A DNA stretch of 5,126 nucleotides from Candidatus Methanomethylophilaceae archaeon (GTDB taxonomy: Archaea; Thermoplasmatota; Thermoplasmata; Methanomassiliicoccales; Methanomethylophilaceae), in NCBI GenBank assembly GCA_011620825.1, contig WOYN01000078.1, forward strand, positions 1-5,126. Direction: 5' to 3'. Position 1 is the stretch's first letter. Every line of letters begins with the position of its first letter. The notes beneath the pieces are model-generated. The model was not told where the DNA came from, made no database searches, and saw only the letters and a program-made list of their open reading frames with translations. This document shows, piece by piece, positions 1 to 5,126 of this stretch. Position numbers and translations under genes: made by a program.

Positions 1-1
1 G

Positions 2-931
2 GCGATACTGTTCTGCGGGAGGGGAGGTTCGGCGATCGCGGGCGACATCATATCCGACTGCGTGGCGGACTCCGCGAAGTGCCCCATCAAGATCCAGCGC
101 TTCCCGGACATCCCGAAATGGGTGGACAAGGACGTTCTGGTCATAATTTCAAGTTATCCGGGCAACACCAAGGAAACGCTCTCGATGTACGAGCAGGCAT
201 CGGCCAAGAATGCACAGATAATAGTGCTGTCGTCAGGCGGCGAGATATTGGAACGAGCCAAGGAGAATAAAGATTTCATAATCAAGGTGACCCCCGGACT
301 GCAGCCCAGATGCGCCCTGGGTTACACACTGGGGATCATGATCAACATCATGGACGCGCTGGGAGACCCCACCAGCAGGATCGCCATCCAAAAGAGCCTC
401 CCCAAGCTTAAGGCGCTCAGGGACGAGCTTTCCAGCGATATCAGCATAGCGTGGGAGGTGGCCCGCAGGATCGATGGCAAGGTGCCGATAATCTATTCCA
501 CCACGGATATAGCATCTTCGGCCCTCAGGTGGAAGAGCCAGATGAACGAAAACTCGAAGATGATGGCCTTCTCCGGTTCGATACCGGAGTTCAGTCACAA
601 CGAGATATCGGGCTGGTCCGAAGGAGGCGTCAGGGACAAGTGCATGCCTATATTCCTTTACGAGGAAAGGATGAACAAGTACAAGCGGAACGCCATAAAC
701 GCCTCCATAGGGGCGCTCAGATCCTACGGCGTCGAGCCCATGGTGCTGAAGATACGCGGCAGGAACATAACGGAGAAGATCATCAGATCGGTTATGATCG
801 GAGACTACGTATCCTTATATCTGGCATATATTTCGGGGGTGGACCCCAGCAGCGTCGCGTCCATCGACGAGTTCAAATCCCGTCTCACAAAGCTCCTGAC
901 AGGCCGCAAGAAAAGGATGTCCGTCCGATGA
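2..931 (+). CDS. Bifunctional phosphoglucose/phosphomannose isomerase, 5' end missing
   Basis: Cytosolic sugar isomerase interconverting glucose-6-P or mannose-6-P with fructose-6-P. The frame is open from base 2, so the gene starts left of the window; the GTG at 62 is an internal valine codon, because a SIS-domain motif (GRGGSAIAGD, visible residues 6-15) lies upstream of it. Further motifs are SYPGNT (51-56, phosphosugar-binding loop), GLQPRCALGY (99-108), NENSK with Glu183, and SHNEISGW with His199. The 16-residue Glu-His spacing matches catalytic Glu203 and His219 of the Pyrobaculum aerophilum enzyme as I recall it, and Lys292 near the C-terminus is the likely catalytic lysine. There are 309 visible residues; with roughly 35-40 missing the protein would be near family length. 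Two oddities are Arg in the usual G-hydrophobic-GG loop and Pro in the usual SYSGNT loop. The tail is basic (GRKKRMSVR). The stop is TGA. The dual activity is inferred from the family, not demonstrated. Confidence 0.9.
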   Translation, partial: AILFCGRGGSAIAGDIISDCVADSAKCPIKIQRFPDIPKWVDKDVLVIISSYPGNTKETLSMYEQASAKNAQIIVLSSGGEILERAKENKDFIIKVTPGLQPRCALGYTLGIMINIMDALGDPTSRIAIQKSLPKLKALRDELSSDISIAWEVARRIDGKVPIIYSTTDIASSALRWKSQMNENSKMMAFSGSIPEFSHNEISGWSEGGVRDKCMPIFLYEERMNKYKRNAINASIGALRSYGVEPMVLKIRGRNITEKIIRSVMIGDYVSLYLAYISGVDPSSVASIDEFKSRLTKLLTGRKKRMSVR

Positions 932-945
932 GACGGCGTCCGTCT
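931..945 (+). other. Short perfect hairpin directly after the isomerase stop
   Basis: AGACGG (931-936) and CCGTCT (940-945) are exact reverse complements around a 3-base loop (CGT), beginning on the last base of the TGA stop. No T-tract follows directly; the nearest pyrimidine-rich run is TCTTTCCCT (981-989). It could be a 3' mRNA end structure or a weak termination element, but six base pairs can arise by chance. Confidence 0.3.
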
Positions 946-997
946 GTGTCCCAGGCAATACTTGAAGCCCTTCCGCAAGGTCTTTCCCTATCAAAAA

Positions 998-1006
998 GTA
1001 TATAAG
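998..1006 (+). promoter_or_regulatory. Archaeal TATA box for the rpS6e operon
   Basis: GTATATAAG (998-1006) follows an A-run (993-997) that could serve as the purine-rich TFB recognition element. From its centre (about 1002), the usual spacing of about 26 bases puts the transcription start near 1028, giving a leader of about 14 bases before the ATG at 1042. It is the most AT-rich spot in the 110-base spacer and separates the operon from the upstream isomerase gene. Confidence 0.75.
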
Positions 1007-1031
1007 TCATGCCCGGCTAAGGCGGTTCTAC

Positions 1032-1036
1032 AGGTG
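1032..1036 (+). promoter_or_regulatory. Ribosome binding site of rpS6e
   Basis: AGGTG lies 5 bases before the ATG at 1042 and matches the anti-Shine-Dalgarno complement GGAGGTGATC. It fits inside the short predicted leader and supports the chosen start. Confidence 0.6.
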
Positions 1037-1041
1037 TTCAA

Positions 1042-1443
1042 ATGGTAGACTTCAAAACTATCGTGAATGACGTTAAGACGGGCAAATCGTACAATGTTGC
1101 CGTGTCGGGCCACCACGCGAACTCTCTGATTGGCAAAAACATCGGAGAGGTCGTAGACGGAATTTTCGTAGGGCTCCCCGGTTACAAGCTGAAGATCACA
1201 GGCGGAAGCGACAGAAACGGCACTCCCATGAGGAAGGACCTTCCCGGCGCGAGAAAGAGGAGGCTTCTGCTTTCGGACGGTCTCGGATTCCACGAGAAAT
1301 ATCCGGGAGAGAGGAAGAGGACCGCCGTCCGCGGTTCCACAATCTCGGCCGAGATCATACAGATCAACATGGCCATCGCAGAGTACGGACCCAAATCGGT
1401 TGAGGAGACCTTCGCCTCCGGCGCAGCTCCCGCGGAGAAATGA
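1042..1443 (+). CDS. rps6e: 30S ribosomal protein S6e
   Basis: Small-subunit ribosomal protein of the archaeal/eukaryotic S6e family (no relation to bacterial S6). The 133 residues are typical of archaeal members, which lack the phosphorylated C-terminal extension of eukaryotic S6. Family signatures are [10 protein letters not shown] near the N-terminus, [10 protein letters not shown] at residues 54-63, a basic stretch [10 protein letters not shown] (71-80), and [13 protein letters not shown] (90-102). The C-terminus turns acidic and alanine-rich. The start is supported by an AGGTG site 5 bases upstream and a TATA box about 40 bases upstream. It is the first gene of an operon: its TGA stop (1441-1443) overlaps the start of aIF2 gamma. 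This S6e/aIF2 gamma pairing is seen in many archaea, which strengthens both calls. Confidence 0.96.
   Translation: MVDFKTIVNDVKTGKSYNVAVSGHHANSLIGKNIGEVVDGIFVGLPGYKLKITGGSDRNGTPMRKDLPGARKRRLLLSDGLGFHEKYPGERKRTAVRGSTISAEIIQINMAIAEYGPKSVEETFASGAAPAEK
1434..1437 (+). promoter_or_regulatory. Ribosome binding site of aIF2 gamma, within rpS6e
   Basis: GGAG (1434-1437) sits inside the last codons of rpS6e. It is 2 bases from the first of two tandem ATGs (1440) and 5 bases from the second (1443). The second spacing is closer to usual, so translation may begin at 1443. Confidence 0.45.
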
Positions 1444-2681
1444 TGAAGGTCCCCAGGCAACCCGAGGCAAACATCGGGATGATCGGTCATGTCGACCACG
1501 GTAAGACAACGCTGACGAAAGCGCTTTCCGGGGATTGGACCGACCGGCACTCCGAAGAGGTGAAGAGAGGGATCTCCATCCGCCTCGGATATGCTGACGT
1601 AGCATTCTACAAATGCCCGCAGTGCCAGGGCGCCGCAGCCTACGGCACTGAAAAGATGTGCAAGAACTGCGGTTCAGAGGCCGAATTCCTTCAGGCGGTG
1701 TCGTTCGTCGATGCCCCCGGCCACGAAACTCTTATGGCGACCATGCTTTCCGGAGCCGCCCTCATGGACGGCGCCCTGCTTCTGGTCGCGGCGAACGAGC
1801 ACTGCCCGCAGCCCCAGACGAAAGAGCATCTTATGGCCCTTTCCATCATAGGTATCGAGCACATAGTGATCGTCCAGAACAAGATAGACATTGTCACCAA
1901 GGAGCAGGCCTTGGAGAACTACAGGGAGATCAAGGCCTTTGTCAAAGGGACGGTGGCCGAGAATGCGCCTATCATACCGATATCGGCGAACCACGGTGTG
2001 AACATCGATATGCTGATCGAAGCTATCGAGAAGCACATAATCCACAAGATCAGCAGGGACACCGAGTCCCCTCCGCTTATGCACGTGGCGCGTTCCTTCG
2101 ACATCAACTCGCCTGGTACGTTGCCTAAGGACCTGAGGGGAGGGGTCGTGGGAGGAACCCTTATTCAGGGGAGGCTGAAGGTCGGAGACGACATCGAGAT
2201 CTCACCGGGCAGGAGGGTCGAGGTCGCAGGCAAGATGACCTACGAAAAGATCACCGCGAAAATCACGTCTCTTGAGGCAGGGGGCCATATGGTGAAGTCG
2301 GTGGAGCCCGGAGGGCTTATAGCGATCGGGACAGAGCTCGACCCGTCCATAACAAAGTCGGACGGCCTTACGGGTACGATGCTGGGGTACCCCGGCAAAC
2401 TGCCGGCCGTCGTGAGCGATTTCACGATGCAGACCGTGCTGATGGAACGTGTCGTGGGCTCTTCGTCCGAACTTAGCGTCGAAGAGATCAAGAGCAACGA
2501 GCCGCTCATGCTCAGCGTAGGTACCGCAACCACCGTAGGCGTGGTAAAGAGCGCCAGAAGCGGTTCGGCCGACGTGGTCCTGAAAATACCCGTGTGCGTA
2601 ATGCCCGGGCAGAGGGTCGCAATATCCAGAAGGATCGCCAACAAGTGGAGGCTCATCGGGTACGGCCTCGTAGAACAGTGA
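1440..2681 (+). CDS. eif2g: Translation initiation factor aIF2 subunit gamma
   Basis: GTP-binding subunit of archaeal IF2, which delivers initiator Met-tRNA to the small ribosomal subunit. The 413 residues are normal for the family. The GTPase domain shows the P-loop GHVDHGKT (16-23), a switch-1 region [17 protein letters not shown] (37-53), G3 DAPGH (91-95), G4 NKID (147-150) and G5 SANH (182-185). The lineage-specific zinc knuckle has all four cysteines (59, 62, 74, 77). After about residue 200 come the two beta-barrel domains, including SFDINSPGT and the C-terminal [13 protein letters not shown]. Homologues EF-Tu and SelB lack this knuckle and C-terminus. The start is a tandem ATGATG; the second ATG (1443, giving 412 residues) has better ribosome-binding-site spacing. 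Either choice overlaps the rpS6e stop, so the two are probably translationally coupled. The stop is TGA, 4 bases before the PIN gene. Confidence 0.97.
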   Translation: MMKVPRQPEANIGMIGHVDHGKTTLTKALSGDWTDRHSEEVKRGISIRLGYADVAFYKCPQCQGAAAYGTEKMCKNCGSEAEFLQAVSFVDAPGHETLMATMLSGAALMDGALLLVAANEHCPQPQTKEHLMALSIIGIEHIVIVQNKIDIVTKEQALENYREIKAFVKGTVAENAPIIPISANHGVNIDMLIEAIEKHIIHKISRDTESPPLMHVARSFDINSPGTLPKDLRGGVVGGTLIQGRLKVGDDIEISPGRRVEVAGKMTYEKITAKITSLEAGGHMVKSVEPGGLIAIGTELDPSITKSDGLTGTMLGYPGKLPAVVSDFTMQTVLMERVVGSSSELSVEEIKSNEPLMLSVGTATTVGVVKSARSGSADVVLKIPVCVMPGQRVAISRRIANKWRLIGYGLVEQ

Positions 2682-2685
2682 GCCC

Positions 2686-3045
2686 ATGGTCACCAACGTT
2701 ATTCTCGACACGAATGCGCTCCTTATGCCGTTCGAGGTCAGGCTGAACCTCGACCTCGCCGTCCGCGAGGTCCTCGGAGATGTTCATTTTATCGTCCCGG
2801 GGCCGATCATCGGCGAACTTAAACGACTCGAGCACAAGTTCGCCCCCGCGGCGCTCGAGCTTGCAAGGCGTTATGAAATAATTCAGACAAGCTCTTCGGG
2901 GGACGCCTCGGTTCTGGAACTGGCAAAGAGCACGGGAGCATATGTTCTGACGAACGATAAAGAACTCAGGAGCAAGCTGAGGAAGGCGGGCATCCCTGTG
3001 ATGTACCTTCGCTCCGGAACACATCTGGTAGTGGACGTCAGATAA
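2686..3045 (+). CDS. PIN-domain ribonuclease, Fcf1/VapC9-like (COG1412 type)
   Basis: Small (119 residues) single-domain PIN nuclease, predicted to cut RNA with Mg/Mn ions. The acidic active-site set is visible: Asp8 in ILDTNALL, Glu44 in PGPIIGELKRL, Asp73 in SGDASVLELA, and Asp91 in the TNDKEL motif (89-94), so it looks catalytically intact. It starts 4 bases after the aIF2 gamma stop with no convincing ribosome binding site, so reinitiation by ribosomes finishing aIF2 gamma is likely. PIN proteins of this type commonly follow aIF2 gamma in archaea, which favours a housekeeping role in rRNA processing or RNA quality control over a toxin. No antitoxin-like gene is next to it, but toxin activity cannot be excluded. 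The substrate is unknown. The 3' end overlaps the convergent marker 8 gene by 8 bases. Confidence 0.88.
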   Translation: MVTNVILDTNALLMPFEVRLNLDLAVREVLGDVHFIVPGPIIGELKRLEHKFAPAALELARRYEIIQTSSSGDASVLELAKSTGAYVLTNDKELRSKLRKAGIPVMYLRSGTHLVVDVR

Positions 3046-3868
3046 GCGGCGAAGGAGGATCCTCGGGCGGATTTCCGGTCCAAGGCTCTTTTCCTGTCTC
3101 CTTCAGCCTCAGGTTGACCAGCTCTTTGCCCTTCTCGCTCACTCCGTAGATCGGTACCTTGTTCCCGGCGGTGACGACGTCGCGGTTCTTCGCCTCCTGA
3201 CGTATGGTTGCGGAAGCGCATGCGGTGATGACGTCGCAGTTGTCGAAAAGCACTACGGCGTCCCTGTAAGAGGTTCCCGACGTGTGGACCGCCATGATAA
3301 CGGCGCTGTACCCGTAGGAGTCCCTCGCCTTTACGGCGTCGTCCGCCCCGCATACCGTTACGGCGACAGAACGGAAACCCATCGAATATGCTTTTTCGAG
3401 TCCTGCGAGCATATCGATCTCTGCGGTATCGGGATCGAGGACCCTGTCCCTTCCGATCGCATCGATCACGGTTTCGATAGGCGACGTTTCGATTATGGCG
3501 GAGATGCGCCCGCACATTCCCTGGACGATCTCCGGGTCGGTGACCACGGCGGTACCGCATCCGTCGGCCGCTATGACCGCGGCGTCGATGGCACCGTGCT
3601 TCAGAGCCGTGCCGAGTATCTCCGATATCCCGAAAGAGAGGAAGTCCGGCATCCTGACCTTTCTGTCCTCGGTGAAGAGGCCGAAGTCATTAATGCGGAA
3701 CTGTATGTTGTCACGTACGGATTCGGTGTCGAACTCATCTATGCCGCGATGCTTGCCGAACAGCGGACACCTCTTCAGCTGAGGCTCTCCCACTTCGACG
3801 ATCTTGCCGTCCTCTACGACGACCTTGGTCTTCCCGAGGCACTCGGTGACGTGTCTGGACATGTTCAT
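3038..3868 (-). CDS. Methanogenesis marker protein 8 (DUF2099)
   Basis: A 276-residue protein resembling the DUF2099/TIGR03275 family, which is essentially confined to methanogens and relatives; its biochemical role is not established to my knowledge. Features seen are an N-terminal segment with CLGKTKVVVEDGKIVEVG (10-27), the RCPLFGKHRG motif (33-42), a DGCGTAVVTDPEIVQGMCGR region (102-121), a VTVCGADDA turn (172-178, DA extending to 178), and FDNCDVITACAS (208-219). Cysteines fall at 10, 34, 104, 119, 173, 211 and 217, several in glycine-rich loops that could bind a metal or cofactor. There is no signal peptide or membrane segment, so it is cytoplasmic. The tail is proline-rich (NPPEDPPSPLI). 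It is the second gene after the cyclophilin, joined by an ATGA overlap. The start could also be the Met at residue 3. The family call is from motif memory, without a search. Confidence 0.85.
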   Translation of the reverse strand: MNMSRHVTECLGKTKVVVEDGKIVEVGEPQLKRCPLFGKHRGIDEFDTESVRDNIQFRINDFGLFTEDRKVRMPDFLSFGISEILGTALKHGAIDAAVIAADGCGTAVVTDPEIVQGMCGRISAIIETSPIETVIDAIGRDRVLDPDTAEIDMLAGLEKAYSMGFRSVAVTVCGADDAVKARDSYGYSAVIMAVHTSGTSYRDAVVLFDNCDVITACASATIRQEAKNRDVVTAGNKVPIYGVSEKGKELVNLRLKETGKEPWTGNPPEDPPSPLI

Positions 3869-4344
3869 CCCGAGACTTTGGCGCTCTCGATGACGACGTT
3901 CTTGACCGGGCGGTCGTTCCTTCCTGTTCTGACCTTGCCTATCGCGTCGACGACATCCATGCCTTTTACGACCTCGCCGAACACGGGGTGTGCGTACGGG
4001 GTGGACTTGTTCTCCTTGTCGAGGTATGCGTTGTCGCTCAGGTTGATGAAGAACTGGCTGCCGCCGGTGTGGGGGCGTCCGGTGTTGGCCATTGCGATCG
4101 TCCCGCGGACGTTGGAATGACCTTTGCCGAACTCGTCCTCTATGGTGTATCCCGGACCTCCGGTCCCGGTCCCATGAGGGCAGCCGGCCTGGATCATGAA
4201 GCCGTCGATGACCCTGTGGAATATTATTCCGTCATAGAAACCTTCATTGACCAGTTTGATGAAATTTCCGGTGGTTATCGGCATGTCGGTGTACAGTCTC
4301 AGTGTTATGTCGCCCATGTTCGTGTGCAGTATAACGTCGGTCAT
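3865..4344 (-). CDS. Cyclophilin-type peptidyl-prolyl cis-trans isomerase
   Basis: Cytoplasmic protein-folding enzyme that isomerises Xaa-Pro bonds; 159 residues, a single cyclophilin domain. It opens with the typical VILHTNMGDITLRLY strand. Active-site residues, by comparison with human CypA, are His43-Arg44 in FHRVI (Arg44 = Arg55), Phe49, Met50 and Gln52 in FMIQAG (Gln52 = Gln63), SQFFI at 96-100 (Phe99 = Phe113), and His119 (= His126). The CypA Trp121 position is Tyr107, as in many prokaryotic members that bind cyclosporin poorly. An 8-residue insertion (ENKSTPYA) precedes HPVFGEV. I start at the ATG at 4344: the frame stays open to an ATG at 4410, but those 22 extra residues are unlike the family and span the promoter region. 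First gene of an operon with marker 8. Confidence 0.95.
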   Translation of the reverse strand: MTDVILHTNMGDITLRLYTDMPITTGNFIKLVNEGFYDGIIFHRVIDGFMIQAGCPHGTGTGGPGYTIEDEFGKGHSNVRGTIAMANTGRPHTGGSQFFINLSDNAYLDKENKSTPYAHPVFGEVVKGMDVVDAIGKVRTGRNDRPVKNVVIESAKVSG

Positions 4345-4365
4345 GACCGCTGATACATGCCGTGC

Positions 4366-4374
4366 AATAAAAAC
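4366..4374 (-). promoter_or_regulatory. Possible proximal TATA box for the cyclophilin operon
   Basis: On the minus strand this reads GTTTTTATT. Its centre (about 4370) is 26 bases from the ATG at 4344, which would give a leaderless transcript. It is a weaker match to the archaeal TATA consensus than the GTATAAAT at 4413-4420, but its spacing to the start is better. Confidence 0.45.
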
Positions 4375-4412
4375 TGTTGCTGTGCCGCCGTCCGATGGAA
4401 AATGCATCAAAC

Positions 4413-4420
4413 ATTTATAC
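4413..4420 (+). promoter_or_regulatory. TATA box of the DUF1638 gene
   Basis: ATTTATAC (4413-4420) is centred about 26 bases before the ATG at 4443, so the transcript is predicted to start at or next to the start codon and be leaderless. Consistent with this, no Shine-Dalgarno sequence precedes the ATG. Confidence 0.65.
4413..4420 (-). promoter_or_regulatory. Same TATA element read leftward toward the cyclophilin operon
   Basis: On the minus strand the same bases read GTATAAAT, also a good archaeal TATA box. Used in this direction, the transcript would start near 4390 and carry a leader of about 45 bases before the ATG at 4344. It competes with the proximal candidate at 4366-4374. Confidence 0.4.
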
Positions 4421-4442
4421 GGACCGAAATGTATCGCAATCT

Positions 4443-5126
4443 ATGACCTGCGGGGTGCTTACGGTTATAGGGTGTCCGATACTCGAGGACGAGCTGATAT
4501 ACAGCCTTCGGAGGGATACCGAGGACAAGGACATCTACCTCGTGGAGACCGAATCTTCAAGGAGCCTGAGGGCAAAGCTCGATCGCTATGGCATTCCGTA
4601 CAGCGATATCGACGGTCAGGCGTTCAACAACGGTCTGGAGGCCTTCGAACCTTCCCGTTTCTCCGTGGTCGTCAAAATGCTGAACCTGGGACTTCATGCC
4701 GAGCCGAAAGACCTCCGGGCCAAGATAGAGGAAGAGATCGCAGACGCGTCGGCATCCAGCGGTGTCATAGCCGTCTATTACGGAATGTGCGGGAACTACG
4801 GATGGGACATCTCCAACTGGGCGAAGGAGAAAGGATTGTGCCCGGTGGTCGTCTTCAGGGATGAGGTGGGAAGAGTATGCGATGATTGCGTCGGCGTTGC
4901 CGTCGGCGGCCTCGACAAGTACCGCGAACTTCTGAAAGCTCACACGGGCCAGATGCTTTTCACGCCCGCGGTGGCAACGAACTGGGAGGACTTCATGGCG
5001 GCCAACGAGATGTTCAAAGGCATGCCGGAGAGGGACGTCGGAATGATGAAATGGATATTCGACCTGTGCGGATACGACACGGTGGTGCAGATCGATACGG
5101 GGCTGGGCGAGAGGGCGGACATGGAC
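4443..5126 (+). CDS. DUF1638 family protein, 3' end missing
   Basis: Open from the ATG at 4443 to the window edge (228 codons, no stop), so the gene is truncated by the boundary. The protein resembles DUF1638, a family of unknown function in methanogens and anaerobic bacteria, often encoded near corrinoid methyltransferase genes. Supporting features are VIGCPILEDEL at 8-18, YGMCGNYGWD at 113-122, the core RVCDDCVGVAVGGLDKY at 144-160, FTPAVATNWEDF at 173-184, and DLCGYDTVVQIDTGLGE near the visible end. Cysteines at 3, 11, 116, 133, 146, 149 and 209 include a CDDC pair, suggesting metal or thiol chemistry, though none is proven. There is no signal peptide or membrane segment. It is divergent from the cyclophilin/marker 8 operon and probably leaderless. 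Frame openness, promoter placement and family motifs all favour this strand over short antisense frames. Confidence 0.82.
   Translation, partial: MTCGVLTVIGCPILEDELIYSLRRDTEDKDIYLVETESSRSLRAKLDRYGIPYSDIDGQAFNNGLEAFEPSRFSVVVKMLNLGLHAEPKDLRAKIEEEIADASASSGVIAVYYGMCGNYGWDISNWAKEKGLCPVVVFRDEVGRVCDDCVGVAVGGLDKYRELLKAHTGQMLFTPAVATNWEDFMAANEMFKGMPERDVGMMKWIFDLCGYDTVVQIDTGLGERADMD

Noticed and set aside
928..1005. A 25-codon frame starting in an ATGA overlap with the isomerase stop
   Set aside because: It has no clear ribosome binding site, its sequence (MRRRPSVSQAILEALPQG...) matches nothing I know, and its stop lies within the TATA box of the next operon. It is best explained as chance.
991..1605. 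A 204-codon minus-strand open frame across rpS6e and aIF2 gamma
   Set aside because: It lies antisense to two unmistakable genes and its translation is Arg/Ser/Gly-rich without domain motifs. It is a by-product of codon bias in the real genes.
2686..3045. PIN gene as the toxin of a VapBC toxin-antitoxin pair
   Set aside because: No small antitoxin gene is adjacent, and the gene is embedded in a translation operon where this type of PIN protein is commonly found in archaea.
3055..3064. GAGGATCCTC palindrome just past the PIN stop
   Set aside because: It lies in the marker 8 coding region (Pro-rich tail), is a single short palindrome with no T-tract, and has no partner copies in the window. 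It is not supported as an operator or terminator.
2883..4120. Long open frames overlapping marker 8 and cyclophilin (2883-3560 minus, 3284-4120 plus)
   Set aside because: They overlap genes with clear family motifs, give low-complexity Arg/Gly/Asp-rich translations, and lack plausible start signals.
4345..4410. A 22-residue N-terminal extension of the cyclophilin
   Set aside because: It is unlike the family, lies upstream of a plausible leaderless start, and would require transcription to begin beyond the shared TATA box. It is not a convincing signal peptide.
4557..5122. Two minus-strand open frames (4557-4943 and 4940-5122) near the right edge
   Set aside because: They are antisense to the DUF1638 frame, which is open throughout, has family motifs and a well-placed TATA box.

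Overview
The window reads as chromosomal DNA of a methanogenic archaeon. The archaeal signs are ribosomal protein S6e, translation factor aIF2 gamma, a COG1412-type PIN nuclease, a compact bifunctional phosphoglucose/phosphomannose isomerase, and AT-rich TATA boxes about 26 bases upstream of inferred start sites. The methanogen sign is a DUF2099 protein (methanogenesis marker protein 8), supported by a DUF1638 protein of a family common near corrinoid methyltransferase genes. The sequence is moderately GC-rich. My best guess is a Methanomassiliicoccales-type (Thermoplasmata) methanogen, but this rests on gene content and general resemblance, not on a search.

Layout: (1) 2-931 (+), 3' part of a phosphoglucose/phosphomannose isomerase gene cut by the left edge. 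(2) 932-1041, a spacer with a small hairpin and a clear TATA box. (3) 1042-3045 (+), a tight operon rpS6e - aIF2 gamma - PIN nuclease, with a 1-4 base start/stop overlap at the first junction and a 4-base gap at the second. (4) 3038-4344 (-), a two-gene operon read leftward: a cyclophilin peptidyl-prolyl isomerase, then methanogenesis marker 8, joined by an ATGA overlap. Its end collides with the PIN gene in an 8-base convergent overlap. (5) 4345-4442, a divergent promoter region. (6) 4443-5126 (+), a DUF1638 gene that runs off the right edge without a stop.

Functionally, block 3 is a translation/RNA module: small-subunit protein, initiator-tRNA delivery GTPase and a probable RNA-processing nuclease. 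Blocks 4 and 6 form a divergent pair in which methanogen-specific proteins of unknown role (marker 8 and DUF1638) flank a promoter region, with a protein-folding isomerase co-transcribed with marker 8. The isomerase at the left links glycolysis/gluconeogenesis with mannose-derived sugars. There is no gene-free stretch above 300 bases. I see no RNA gene, mobile element, CRISPR array or repeat family. Most of the window is ordinary core genome; the least explained part is the cyclophilin / marker 8 / DUF1638 neighbourhood.
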